Positions 8,038 through 16,628 of a stretch of 64,000 bases of DNA are shown here, piece by piece. How positions within the stretch are numbered: position 1 is the stretch's first letter; each line of letters starts with the position of its first letter. The notes beneath the pieces are model-generated. The model was not told the DNA's origin and ran no database searches. It was given only the letters and a program-made list of their open reading frames with translations. Source of the stretch: MAG-120531 sp963934855 (GTDB lineage Bacteria > Bacteroidota > Bacteroidia > Flavobacteriales > Flavobacteriaceae). The stretch is taken from assembly GCA_963934855.1 (NCBI GenBank), contig CAWWAC010000001.1, forward strand, positions 207,135-271,134, written 5' to 3'. The position numbers and the translations under genes were made by a program.

Positions 8038-9111
8038 ATGAACCTAAATATTGCTTTGTTAGCGCACCATGATCACGGAATTGAAGTGATGAACCAAGTG
8101 GTGAAATGTTTACATGCAATTGAGGAAAATTACAACCACCATTTTTCATTGTCTTTTCTACCTAGCTTTAAGCGCCAAAATTCTGTATGGCTCAATGAAG
8201 ACGCTATCTTAGCATGTAAAAAATCTGATGCTGTTTTAAGTAGTTTTTCACTTAACAAAGAACCCTACTACAAGAATAAAAATGGAAATTTTGTTTCACT
8301 TACTGCTGCTTTAGATTGCTATTCCACTATAAGTCCTATTTTACCATTTCCAAAACAAATTAGTGTAAGAACAGGGTTTGAAAACAAAATTATTGACTTT
8401 GTCATATTTACAGCACTTAAATCAGGTCATTACCAAGCCGATACCATCAATGGTTCTTTAGTTACAGATACTTATTACTCTAACACTCAGGGGGTGCACC
8501 AATTATTCCATTTAGCATTTAAAACAGCTAAAAATAGAAATCAAAATTTAACAGTTTCACTGCCAAATGGTCCAGCTAAATTAGCCTTATGGGAAAAAAC
8601 GCTAAATGAAATTTCTCTTAGTTACCCCATGATAAGAGTGAAATTGATTTCTTTTGAAGAACTCATTAAACAGCTTATAAAAGCACCAGAAAACTTAGAC
8701 TGCATATTTGCAGACGAAATTCAAGGCCCAGTTCTTCAATCTCAGTCCAAAGTCCTCTTTGGACTTCAAAATCTGCTTCCTTTAGCACATACGGGTTTGG
8801 GCATAAATATTTTTGAGCCACTAAGTACTTCCTTTTTGACTATTAAACAAGGCGTATCTAACCCAATTGCTTTAATTTACAGCCTAGCGCTTTTGCTTTC
8901 TAGGTTTGGGTTGCACGAAGAGGCAAGGGCTATACAACTAGCTATTGACAAAGCTAGTGAAAGAGGGATGTTTACCTTAGAAAGGACGCTTCCTGCCCCC
9001 TTTAATTGTAACCAATTAGGTGATTTTATTGCAGCAGCAATTATAGACTCAGAAGATATTGGAGTGATTAATGATGAAAATATAGACTTAGGTAAGTCTA
9101 CCATTATTTAG
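8038..9111 (+). CDS. LeuB (isopropylmalate dehydrogenase) family protein with degraded active site
   Basis: The 357-residue protein aligns by eye along its full length with flavobacterial LeuB, which would oxidise 3-isopropylmalate with NAD. Nearly every functional residue has changed. GDGIGPEV is AHHDHGIEV, NIRP is STISP, RELTGG is TALKSG, DKANVL is LPNGPAKL, the GDILTDE aspartates are replaced in GPVLQSQ, and the NAD-binding EPIHGS is EPLSTS. Only the tyrosine of GGIYFG seems kept (SGHYQA). The frame is intact with no stop or frameshift and it lies 30 bases after leuA, so it is probably expressed. A structural or regulatory role, perhaps with LeuA, is inference; recent loss of function is the alternative. 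Confidence 0.75.
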   Translation: MNLNIALLAHHDHGIEVMNQVVKCLHAIEENYNHHFSLSFLPSFKRQNSVWLNEDAILACKKSDAVLSSFSLNKEPYYKNKNGNFVSLTAALDCYSTISPILPFPKQISVRTGFENKIIDFVIFTALKSGHYQADTINGSLVTDTYYSNTQGVHQLFHLAFKTAKNRNQNLTVSLPNGPAKLALWEKTLNEISLSYPMIRVKLISFEELIKQLIKAPENLDCIFADEIQGPVLQSQSKVLFGLQNLLPLAHTGLGINIFEPLSTSFLTIKQGVSNPIALIYSLALLLSRFGLHEEARAIQLAIDKASERGMFTLERTLPAPFNCNQLGDFIAAAIIDSEDIGVINDENIDLGKSTII

Positions 9112-9171
9112 GCCTTTTCCTTTTTTTAATTATTTTGTATTTTCAATAGGAAACCTATACACAGCAATGTT

Positions 9172-9179
9172 TATATTTG
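9172..9179 (+). promoter_or_regulatory. Promoter -7 box TATATTTG for pheT
   Basis: Exact TAnnTTTG match 18 bases before the pheT ATG. The TTG inside the box is what makes the pheT frame look longer at its N-terminus. Confidence 0.5.
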
Positions 9180-9197
9180 CAAGTTTACAACGCTATT

Positions 9198-11624
9198 ATG
9201 AAAATATCTTACAACTGGTTAAAAGAATTTATTGCTACCGACTGGAATATAGACAAGACTTCTCAATTATTGACAGATTTAGGCTTAGAAGTTGAAGGAA
9301 TCATTCCTTTTGAATCTGTTAAAGGAGGTTTACAGGGAGTGGTAGTAGGCCATATTCTTAGCTGTGTGAAACACCCAAACGCAGATAAACTACAAATAAC
9401 TACCGTTTCTATTGGATCAAATACACCCTTGCAAATTGTTTGTGGAGCTACTAATGTAGCCAAAGGTCAGAAAGTAGCTGTTGCTACTATTGGAACTACA
9501 TTATATACTCCAGATGGAGATTCTTGGGTCATAAAAAAAGGAAAAATTAGAGGAGAAGAGTCTCACGGAATGATCTGTGCTGAAGACGAAATTGGTTTGG
9601 GAAATAGCCATGAAGGAATAATGATTTTAGATGATGACCTCATTCCAGGTACCCCTTGTAATACTGTTTTTAATGTAGTGAGAGATGAAGTGATTGAAAT
9701 AGGTCTCACACCAAATAGATCAGACGCTATGAGTCATTTTGGAGTGGCTAGAGATTTAAGAGCTGGCCTTATACAACAGGGAATTCAAAAAGAACTCATT
9801 AGTCCTTCTGTCATGAGCTTTTCAATAGACAATAGGTTATCTGGAGTTCAAGTGGTAGTAAATGACTCTAAATTAGCACCTAGATATGCTGGAATTTCCA
9901 TTACTGAGCTACAGGTTCAAGAAAGCCCTACTTGGATTAAAAATAGGCTAAAAGCTATTGGTCTCAAGCCTATAAACAATATTGTAGATGCTACTAATTA
10001 CGTACTTCATGAACTAGGACAGCCTTTACACGCTTTTGATCTTGAAAAAATTAAAGGAAAAAAGATCTTAGTAAAAACACTTCCAGAAGGGACAAAATTC
10101 ACCACGCTAGATGGTGTAGAAAGGACACTTTCAAATGAAGACTTAATGATCTGTGACGCAGAAAAGCCCATGTGCATAGCTGGTATTTTTGGAGGGCTAG
10201 ATTCTGGAGTCACCACCACCACCACTAGCATTTTTTTAGAAGCTGCCTATTTTAACCCTGTAAGTATTAGGAAAACTGCCAAAAGACACGGTTTAAGCAC
10301 AGATGCCTCTTTTAGGTTTGAGAGAGGAATAGATATTAATTTAGTAGAATACGCATTGAAAAGAGCCGCTATTTTAATTAAAGAAATTGCGGAAGGGAAA
10401 ATAAGTTCAGATATTGTTGATCTCTATTCTAGAAAAGAAGAGGACTACCAAGTTTTTTTAAGTTTTAATAGTATTTACTCTCTTATTGGGGAAGAGATTC
10501 CTACAGATACTATTAAAAATATTTTAAGCTCTTTGGAGATAAAGGTTAATAATGTAACAGAGTCTGGCTTGGGTCTTACCATTCCTTTTTATAGAGCAGA
10601 TGTACAAAGAGAAGTAGATGTTATAGAAGAAATACTAAGGGTATATGGGTATAACAACATTCACTTTTCAAAAAAAATAAATGCATCTGTAGCGCATACT
10701 GATAAAAACTCAGACCATTTAATTCAAAATCATATAGGAAATTTCTTAGCTGCTCAAGGTTTTAGTGAAATTATGACCAATAGCCTTACCAACAAAAGCC
10801 ACTTAGCACTTACTAAAGATCCGTCCCTTTTAAATGAAGTTACTATTCTAAACCCTTTAAGCTCAGATTTAAGTGTTCTCAAAACATCTATGCTATTTAC
10901 TGGACTTGAAACTATAGCCTATAATTTAAATAGAAAAGCTCATAATTTACAGCTTTTTGAATTTGGCAAAACATACCACCAAAGTGAAAATGAAAGGTTT
11001 GAACAAAAACATTTAAGTCTGTTAATTACTGGTGACACAGCTAAAGACAGTTGGTATTCTCTAAAAGAAAAATCTAGTTTCTTCTATCTGAAAGCTTTAG
11101 TAGACAATAGCTTACTTAAATTGGGGATTCATAAATGGAAAAATAACTTTGATCTGTCAGATGTTTTTTCTGATGCAATCAGTTATGCCAACAAAAAAGA
11201 CACTTTAGTTTCTTTTGGAGTCGTTAAAGACTCTATTTGCAAAAAACTAGATATAAAACAAGAAGTGCTATTTGCAGACTTTAATTGGGACGCCATTTTG
11301 CGAGCTATTTCAAGTACTTCAGTGAAGTTTCAAGAAATTCCAAAATATCCAGAAGTATTTAGAGACTTTGCTCTTTTAATAGATAAAGGAGTGTCTTTTG
11401 AACAAATAGAAACAATTGCTAAGAATACTGAAAAAGAATATTTAAAAGACGTCAGTCTGTTTGATGTATTCACTGGAGAAAATTTACCTGATGGAAAAAA
11501 ATCTTATGGAGTAAACTTTATCCTTCAAGACAACAAAGCCACGCTTCAAGAAAAGCAAATAGATAAGATTATGAGCAAATTACAAAAAGCATTTGAAAAA
11601 GAAATTAGTGCAATTTTGAGATAG
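9198..11624 (+). CDS. pheT: Phenylalanine--tRNA ligase beta subunit
   Basis: Large subunit of the alpha2-beta2 synthetase that charges tRNA-Phe. The 808 residues show, in order, the N-terminal segment MKISYNWLKEFI, the EMAP/OB-type tRNA-binding domain (about 40-150), the B3/B4 editing domain (about 210-390), the B5 domain, and the C-terminal anticodon-binding FDX-ACB domain ending at KEISAILR. The frame extends upstream to a TTG at 9177, but that TTG lies inside the promoter box, so the ATG at 9198 is the start. pheS is not in the window, which is usual in this phylum. A strong hairpin lies directly downstream. Confidence 0.97.
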   Translation: MKISYNWLKEFIATDWNIDKTSQLLTDLGLEVEGIIPFESVKGGLQGVVVGHILSCVKHPNADKLQITTVSIGSNTPLQIVCGATNVAKGQKVAVATIGTTLYTPDGDSWVIKKGKIRGEESHGMICAEDEIGLGNSHEGIMILDDDLIPGTPCNTVFNVVRDEVIEIGLTPNRSDAMSHFGVARDLRAGLIQQGIQKELISPSVMSFSIDNRLSGVQVVVNDSKLAPRYAGISITELQVQESPTWIKNRLKAIGLKPINNIVDATNYVLHELGQPLHAFDLEKIKGKKILVKTLPEGTKFTTLDGVERTLSNEDLMICDAEKPMCIAGIFGGLDSGVTTTTTSIFLEAAYFNPVSIRKTAKRHGLSTDASFRFERGIDINLVEYALKRAAILIKEIAEGKISSDIVDLYSRKEEDYQVFLSFNSIYSLIGEEIPTDTIKNILSSLEIKVNNVTESGLGLTIPFYRADVQREVDVIEEILRVYGYNNIHFSKKINASVAHTDKNSDHLIQNHIGNFLAAQGFSEIMTNSLTNKSHLALTKDPSLLNEVTILNPLSSDLSVLKTSMLFTGLETIAYNLNRKAHNLQLFEFGKTYHQSENERFEQKHLSLLITGDTAKDSWYSLKEKSSFFYLKALVDNSLLKLGIHKWKNNFDLSDVFSDAISYANKKDTLVSFGVVKDSICKKLDIKQEVLFADFNWDAILRAISSTSVKFQEIPKYPEVFRDFALLIDKGVSFEQIETIAKNTEKEYLKDVSLFDVFTGENLPDGKKSYGVNFILQDNKATLQEKQIDKIMSKLQKAFEKEISAILR

Positions 11625-11633
11625 TATAAATTT

Positions 11634-11674
11634 GGACGGCTTTAAATAATTTTTAAATTTATTTAAGGCCGTCC
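11634..11674. terminator. Bidirectional terminator between pheT and ABC-F gene
   Basis: GGACGGCTTTAAAT (11634-11647) pairs over 14 positions, with one G-T wobble, with ATTTAAGGCCGTCC (11661-11674). The loop is 13 bases. It starts 9 bases after the pheT stop and ends 3 bases before the stop of the convergent ABC-F gene, so it probably ends both transcripts. Confidence 0.75.
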
Positions 11675-11677
11675 CCT

Positions 11678-13303
11678 TTATTTTACTAAATATAATTTTT
11701 CTCTCTGAACTTTTATGTCTTTATCTGACATATAATCATCAAATGTCGTGTACCTATCTATCACACCGTTTGGTGTTAATTCTATAACTCTATTAGCTAC
11801 TGTCTGAGCAAATTCGTGGTCATGAGTAGTGAATAAAATAGTGCCTTTGAAAGTTTTAAGTGAATTGTTAAAAGCAGTAATACTTTCAAGGTCTAAGTGA
11901 TTGGTAGGCTCATCTAGCATAAGAACATTAGCCCTAAGCATCATCATTCTACTTAACATACATCTTACTTTTTCTCCTCCAGAGAGCACAGATGCTTTTT
12001 TTAAGGCTTCTTCTCCACTAAAAAGCATTTTACCTAAAAAACCTCTAATATGGACTTCTTCTCTTTCCTCTTCAGTCTTAGCCCATTGTCTAAGCCAATC
12101 TACTAAGCTATTATCTGCTATAAAGAAACTAGAATTATCTGCTGGTAAATAAGATTGATTGGTGGTAATTCCCCATAGAAACTCCCCACTTTGGGCTTTC
12201 TTATTCCCATAAATAATCTCATAAAATGCAGAAGTGGCTCTGGCGTCTTTAGAGAAAACTGCAATTTTATCTCCCTTAGCTAAGTTTAAATCTACGCCTT
12301 TAAAAAGCAAATCACCATCTTCAGACAAAGCACTCAAACCCTGAACATTTAATATTTGGTCTCCTGCCTCGCGTTCTCTTTCAAATATAATTGCTGGATA
12401 TCTTCTACTAGAAGGTTTTATATCATCTATCTTAAGTTTAGATAGCATTTTCTTTCTTGAAGTGGCCTGTTTACTTTTAGCAACATTGGCACTAAATCTC
12501 ATAATAAACTCCTGTAACTCTTTGGCTTTCTCCTCTGACTTTTTGTTTTGTTGAGCTCTTTGTCTTGAAGCTAACTGACTACTCTCATACCAAAAAGTAT
12601 AGTTTCCTGAATAAAGGTTTAACTTTCCAAAGTCAATATCTGCAATATGAGTACAAACAGAGTCTAAAAAATGCCTGTCATGAGAAACAACAATTACAGT
12701 GTTTTCATAGTCTGCTAAAAAGCTTTCTAACCAAGAAATAGTTTCGTAATCTAAATCATTGGTAGGCTCATCCATTATTAGTACATCTGGTGATCCAAAA
12801 AGCGCTTGTGCCAAAAGAACACGTACTTTTAATTTTGGGTCAAGGTCAGACATGAGTGTATAATGAAATGATTCATTAATTCCTAAATTAGAGAGCATGG
12901 CAGCTGCGTCACTTTCTCCACTCCAACCATTCATCTCTTCAAATAGAACCTGCAACTCTCCAATTCTATCTGCGTGTTTATCATCATAATCTGCGTAGAG
13001 CGCGTCTATTTCTTTTTTTATCTTAAACAGGGGTTTATTACCCTTCACTACTGTCTCTAAAACTGTGTCTAAGTCATATGCGTTATGATTTTGTTCAAGA
13101 ATAGACATCCTTTTTCCTGGCTCTAAATTGACGTGACCCGAAGTAGGATCTAATTCTTTAGCTAAAAACTTTAAAAAAGTAGATTTACCAGCACCATTTG
13201 CGCCAATAATACCATAGCAATTGCCTTGGGTGAAACTTATGTTTACCTCATCAAAAAGAACGCGTTTTCCAAATTGTATAGATAAATTAGATACAGATAG
13301 CAT
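11678..13303 (-). CDS. ABC-F family ATPase (YbiT-like), ribosome-associated
   Basis: Soluble twin-ATPase protein of the ABC-F family, members of which bind the ribosomal E site; there are no membrane segments. The length of 541 and overall order match YbiT-like proteins: nucleotide-binding domain 1, a basic linker around residues 245-310 rich in Lys/Arg/Gln, then domain 2. Domain 1 has Walker A GANGAGKS (residues 34-41) and Walker B VLIMDEPTNDLD, but its signature LSGGQ position reads LDPKLKVRV. Domain 2 keeps LSGGEKVR and VLMLDEPTNHLD, but its Walker A position reads SKDARATS. Only one composite ATP site is therefore canonical. It is a single gene, divergent from the next. Confidence 0.92.
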   Translation of the reverse strand: MLSVSNLSIQFGKRVLFDEVNISFTQGNCYGIIGANGAGKSTFLKFLAKELDPTSGHVNLEPGKRMSILEQNHNAYDLDTVLETVVKGNKPLFKIKKEIDALYADYDDKHADRIGELQVLFEEMNGWSGESDAAAMLSNLGINESFHYTLMSDLDPKLKVRVLLAQALFGSPDVLIMDEPTNDLDYETISWLESFLADYENTVIVVSHDRHFLDSVCTHIADIDFGKLNLYSGNYTFWYESSQLASRQRAQQNKKSEEKAKELQEFIMRFSANVAKSKQATSRKKMLSKLKIDDIKPSSRRYPAIIFEREREAGDQILNVQGLSALSEDGDLLFKGVDLNLAKGDKIAVFSKDARATSAFYEIIYGNKKAQSGEFLWGITTNQSYLPADNSSFFIADNSLVDWLRQWAKTEEEREEVHIRGFLGKMLFSGEEALKKASVLSGGEKVRCMLSRMMMLRANVLMLDEPTNHLDLESITAFNNSLKTFKGTILFTTHDHEFAQTVANRVIELTPNGVIDRYTTFDDYMSDKDIKVQREKLYLVK

Positions 13304-13317
13304 AAATAAAATTTTTG

Positions 13318-13325
13318 CAAAAGTA
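13318..13325 (-). promoter_or_regulatory. Promoter -7 box TACTTTTG for the ABC-F gene
   Basis: TAnnTTTG match on the minus strand, 14 bases before the ABC-F start codon. Confidence 0.45.
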
Positions 13326-13450
13326 TAAATTTTATAGTTTAAACGCCTTCAAAATCCCAACAATATAAAGGCTTAATTAGTATAAAAATGAAAAAAATTG
13401 AGGGTATATTTTTTAACGCACTATTAACAAAATGAGCACTGCCCCATTTG

Positions 13451-13458
13451 TACCTTTG
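13451..13458 (+). promoter_or_regulatory. Promoter -7 box TACCTTTG for the thioredoxin-like lipoprotein
   Basis: TAnnTTTG match 19 bases before the ATG at 13478. Confidence 0.45.
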
Positions 13459-13477
13459 AGTCTAGCTCTTATATATT

Positions 13478-14863
13478 ATGAAAAGAACATTTCTTTTTCT
13501 TTTATGGCTCATTACAAACAGTTGCGGTGTCATAGACAAAAGTCCTGCTTCTATTTATTTTGCTGGACAAATTGTAAACCCTACAAGCCCTTATGTGGTC
13601 TTATACAAAGACGATCAAATCATAGATTCTGCCAGACTTGACAAACAAAACAGGTTTAAGATTAATTTTAAAACAAATACAGAAGGATTGTATCACTTTG
13701 ATCACAATCCACAATTTCATTATGTTTACCTTGAAAAGGGAGACAGTCTTACTCTAAGGTTAAATACCGTTGATTTTGATGAATCTATGGCCTTTTCTGG
13801 TAAGGGTGAAGAAATAAACAACTTTATTGTTGAGCTCTTTTTGGCCAATGAAGAGGATGAAAAAATTATAGATCAATATTTTCAATTAGAACCCAAGCTT
13901 TTCAATGAAAAAATTGAGACTCTAAGAAAATCAAAAATAAATCAATTATCATCACTCTTAGAGGAAGTAAACCTTTCTGACCGAGCAACTGCTCTTATAA
14001 ACGCTACCATAGATTACAATGCGTTTATTTATAAGGAAAAATATCCCTTTTATCATAAAATAGCAGCACATGAAGAGACGCTTCACAACTTACCAAACAA
14101 CTTTTATGACTACAGAAAAAAACTAAGCCTTAACAATAAGGATCTGATTTATTTTAGACCCTATTACAACTTTATGAAATACCATCTAAGCAACTTAGCT
14201 TATATGCAATGTAACAAACAGTGTGGGCAAGAAATAAGCAATTCAGACGCAGTTCATTTTAATGAACACAAATTAAAACTCATTGACAGTTTAATACAAG
14301 AGAAAAAACTAAAAGACAATCTTTACAGAAATGTGGTTATTCACTACTTACTCAAAATAAAAGATAGTCCAGAAAATACAGAAAGATTTATAACGTTTTT
14401 TAGGCAATACAATCCAAATAATAGCCATATGCAAGAAATTACTAGTCTGTATAAGGATATTAGTAATTTACAGCCTAATAACAAACTTCCTGCTGTGGTA
14501 TTAATTAATACTAATGGAAACCCAATAAACTTGACATCTATTGCTCAGAACAAACGAGCTGTATTTTATTTTTGGAGTGGTCAATATGAAACTCATTTTA
14601 CTAATATTCAGAAGCAACTTCTGCTGTTGACAAAACAATATCCTGAATTTACCTTTATTGGAATTAATACAGACACTGAGTACAATGAATGGCAAAAAAT
14701 AATTTTAACCCAGGGCTTAATAAAAGAGAATCAATTTAGATCTGAAGATTATGAGTTACTAAAAAACACCCTAGTAATAGATCACCTTAATAAAGCAATT
14801 ATTACAAATAAGGGTGTAATAGTAAATGCATTTGCAGATTTATACAATCTAAAAAATCAATAA
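13478..14863 (+). CDS. Putative lipoprotein with TlpA-like thioredoxin fold lacking CXXC
   Basis: The N-terminus MKRTFLFLLWLITNSC is a short lipoprotein signal with Cys16 as the likely lipidation site, so the protein should be envelope-anchored. Residues about 25-115 resemble the beta-rich N-terminal domain (DUF4369-like) of Bacteroidota TlpA proteins, followed by a long helical middle. The C-terminal 120 residues fit a thioredoxin fold: LPAVVLINTNGNPINLTS, AVFYFWS, FTFIGINTD, and a final strand NKGVIVNAFA. The redox CXXC normally found right after FWA is absent (FWSGQYETHF), so disulfide reductase activity is not expected. It may bind a partner or be a relic. It ends 4 bases before the convergent fsa gene. 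Confidence 0.75.
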   Translation: MKRTFLFLLWLITNSCGVIDKSPASIYFAGQIVNPTSPYVVLYKDDQIIDSARLDKQNRFKINFKTNTEGLYHFDHNPQFHYVYLEKGDSLTLRLNTVDFDESMAFSGKGEEINNFIVELFLANEEDEKIIDQYFQLEPKLFNEKIETLRKSKINQLSSLLEEVNLSDRATALINATIDYNAFIYKEKYPFYHKIAAHEETLHNLPNNFYDYRKKLSLNNKDLIYFRPYYNFMKYHLSNLAYMQCNKQCGQEISNSDAVHFNEHKLKLIDSLIQEKKLKDNLYRNVVIHYLLKIKDSPENTERFITFFRQYNPNNSHMQEITSLYKDISNLQPNNKLPAVVLINTNGNPINLTSIAQNKRAVFYFWSGQYETHFTNIQKQLLLLTKQYPEFTFIGINTDTEYNEWQKIILTQGLIKENQFRSEDYELLKNTLVIDHLNKAIITNKGVIVNAFADLYNLKNQ

Positions 14864-14867
14864 AAAC

Positions 14868-15521
14868 TTAATTTCCTTTTTTGTGATCTTCTAAAAACTT
14901 GGCTAAACCCATGTCTGTAAGCGGATGACTTAGCAGACCTTCAATTGAAGATAAAGGCCCTGTCATAACGTCTGCTCCAATTTTCGCACAATCAATAATA
15001 TGCATGGTATGGCGTACAGAGGCAGCTAAAATTTGTGTTTCATAAGCATAGTTGTCATATACTTGTCTGATTTCTGCTATTAAGTGTAGACCATCTGTAG
15101 AAATATCATCTAATCTTCCTATAAAAGGAGACACATAAGTAGCACCAGCTTTAGCTGCTAATAAGGCTTGTCCTACAGAAAAAACCAGCGTACAATTTGT
15201 TCTAATACCTTTATCTGAAAAATATTTAATAGCTTTAATTCCTTCTTTAATCATAGGAATCTTTACTACAATTTGAGGGTGTAATGCAGCAAGTACTTCT
15301 CCTTCTTTTATCATCCCTTCTAGGTCTGTTGAGATTACTTCTGCAGAAACATCTCCAGTAACAATTTCACAAATAGCTACATAATGCTTTAAAATATTAT
15401 TTTTGCCTGTAATCCCTTCTTTTGCCATAAGGGATGGATTGGTGGTTACTCCGTCTAGAATTCCTAAATCTTGAGCTTCTTTGATATGGCTTAAATTGGC
15501 TGTGTCAATAAAAAATTTCAT
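14868..15521 (-). CDS. fsa: Transaldolase / fructose-6-phosphate aldolase (TalC/FSA type)
   Basis: Class I aldolase of the small transaldolase group, acting in the pentose phosphate pathway or on fructose 6-phosphate. The 217-residue chain has the signature FIDTANLSHIKEA at the N-terminus, GVTTNPSLMAKEG, the Schiff-base lysine K87 in VVKIPM, and YVSPFIGRLDD. Length and motifs match Bacteroidota proteins annotated as fructose-6-phosphate aldolase; whether the true activity is transaldolase or aldolase cannot be decided by eye. It lies head-to-tail 68 bases after the SDR gene, without an obvious promoter box. Confidence 0.93.
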   Translation of the reverse strand: MKFFIDTANLSHIKEAQDLGILDGVTTNPSLMAKEGITGKNNILKHYVAICEIVTGDVSAEVISTDLEGMIKEGEVLAALHPQIVVKIPMIKEGIKAIKYFSDKGIRTNCTLVFSVGQALLAAKAGATYVSPFIGRLDDISTDGLHLIAEIRQVYDNYAYETQILAASVRHTMHIIDCAKIGADVMTGPLSSIEGLLSHPLTDMGLAKFLEDHKKGN

Positions 15522-15589
15522 AAGATACTTTGTTTTAAATAAATGTGTTAGACGTATCGGCCAAAGGCCAAAGCATGGCTATTTCTAGA

Positions 15590-16402
15590 TTACAAATGAT
15601 AGTGTTTGGCTAAAATTCGCTCAAACATTTTACTGGGGAGTACTTTTTTCAGTAAGAGGGATAAGCGCTGCAAAGGGCTACCAACAACGTAATGAATTTT
15701 AGGGTTTTTTGCATTCATTATTTTAAAAACAGCACGTGCTACCTCTATAGGATCTGATCCTGATAAAACATCTGCATTCATCTGATTTAAATTTTCCTCG
15801 TATAAGGGGTGATAAGGTGATGCTATATCTGACTTTACATGAAAACGTCCAGCAGCTATATTGGTTGCAAAATCTCCAGGAGCTAAGCTACAACATTTAA
15901 TTCCAAATTTTTTAAGCTCCAGGTTGTAGCTTTCGGTAACCAAGCTCAATGCCGCTTTAGAGGCAGAATAAATTCCTCTAAATGGAAGGCCCATAGCCCC
16001 TGCTATGGAGGTGATGTTTATAATCAAACCCTCTTTGCTATTCCTCATAGAAGGAAGAACCGATTGAATGACGCGTATAGGACCCTTAAAATTTGTATTA
16101 AAACAGTGGTCTATCTCACTAAGTGGTGTCTCTTCTAATGGCCCTGTAATACCTATACCAGCATTATTAATAAGTACATCAATCCTACCAGATTTTTTAA
16201 TAATATGGTCTACAGCCGCCTGAATGGTTTCTGGCTTTGAAACATCAAGGCTGAGTAAGCTAAAGCTTTTAAATTCTTTGTAATTTTCTGCATTTCTAGA
16301 GGTGCCATATACCTTACATCCTTTTTGGGTAAGGTAAATGCCTATTGATTTTCCTATGCCGGAAGAAGCGCCTGTAATGAGAACTATGGGAAAAGGTTTC
16401 AT
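15590..16402 (-). CDS. Short-chain dehydrogenase/reductase (SDR family)
   Basis: Classical SDR oxidoreductase of 270 residues with an N-terminal Rossmann fold: the cofactor loop TGASSGIG at residues 10-17, NNAGIG, the catalytic serine in NITSIAG and the YSASK catalytic Tyr-Lys pair. The extended C-terminus after residue 190 binds an unknown substrate. Arg/Asn after the second strand (GTSRNAE) suggests NADP preference, which is inference. The gene starts only 31 bases after the 3' end of the SRP RNA on the same strand, so readthrough from the SRP RNA promoter is a plausible source of its transcript. Confidence 0.9.
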   Translation of the reverse strand: MKPFPIVLITGASSGIGKSIGIYLTQKGCKVYGTSRNAENYKEFKSFSLLSLDVSKPETIQAAVDHIIKKSGRIDVLINNAGIGITGPLEETPLSEIDHCFNTNFKGPIRVIQSVLPSMRNSKEGLIINITSIAGAMGLPFRGIYSASKAALSLVTESYNLELKKFGIKCCSLAPGDFATNIAAGRFHVKSDIASPYHPLYEENLNQMNADVLSGSDPIEVARAVFKIMNAKNPKIHYVVGSPLQRLSLLLKKVLPSKMFERILAKHYHL

Positions 16403-16433
16403 ATGTGAATAAAAAACAAAGAAACAAAAAAAA

Positions 16434-16529
16434 GGGCAAGCTACCTACATCGCACCGCTACAACCACATACCCTTGCTGTGTTCCCACCCTGGGAGATTC
16501 TGCAGGAGCTGGTCGTATAGGACTTGCCC
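16434..16529 (-). ncRNA. ffs: Signal recognition particle RNA (small bacterial type)
   Basis: RNA scaffold of the SRP, which binds Ffh and targets membrane proteins. Read on the minus strand, the ends GGGCAAG and CTTGCCC pair to close a single long hairpin of about 96 bases. The tip shows the conserved helix-8 region: GTG-GGAA-CAC with a GGAA tetraloop, followed by AGCAAGGG. The 3' side GCGGTGCGATGTAGG corresponds to the E. coli 4.5S segment with GGGATGTAGC. Just downstream on the minus strand is a run of eight T residues, so the RNA stem plus T-run likely act as an intrinsic terminator. The 61-codon frame over this region is spurious. Confidence 0.88.
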
Positions 16530-16532
16530 ATA

Positions 16533-16563
16533 CAAATATAAGGAAACCTTAAAGCTTTCCGAA
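16533..16563 (-). promoter_or_regulatory. SRP RNA promoter: -33 TTCG, 19-base spacer, -7 TATATTTG
   Basis: On the minus strand TTCG (16560-16563) is followed by a 19-base spacer and TATATTTG (16533-16540), three bases before the GGGC that begins the SRP RNA. Because the RNA's 5' end is known from its structure, this calibrates the box-to-start distance in this genome at about three bases. Confidence 0.7.
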
Positions 16564-16628
16564 TTTTTTAAAGATGATTTTACCATCTAATTTTTAATAG
16601 ATACCTTGTAGAAACTTTTCAAAACTAT

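Noticed and set aside
13432..13641. 69-codon plus-strand frame at the start of the thioredoxin-like lipoprotein
   Set aside because: It overlaps the lipoprotein gene in another frame and covers its promoter box; no protein features.
16405..16590. Plus-strand open frame over the SRP RNA
   Set aside because: Low-complexity translation that covers a structured RNA gene on the other strand.
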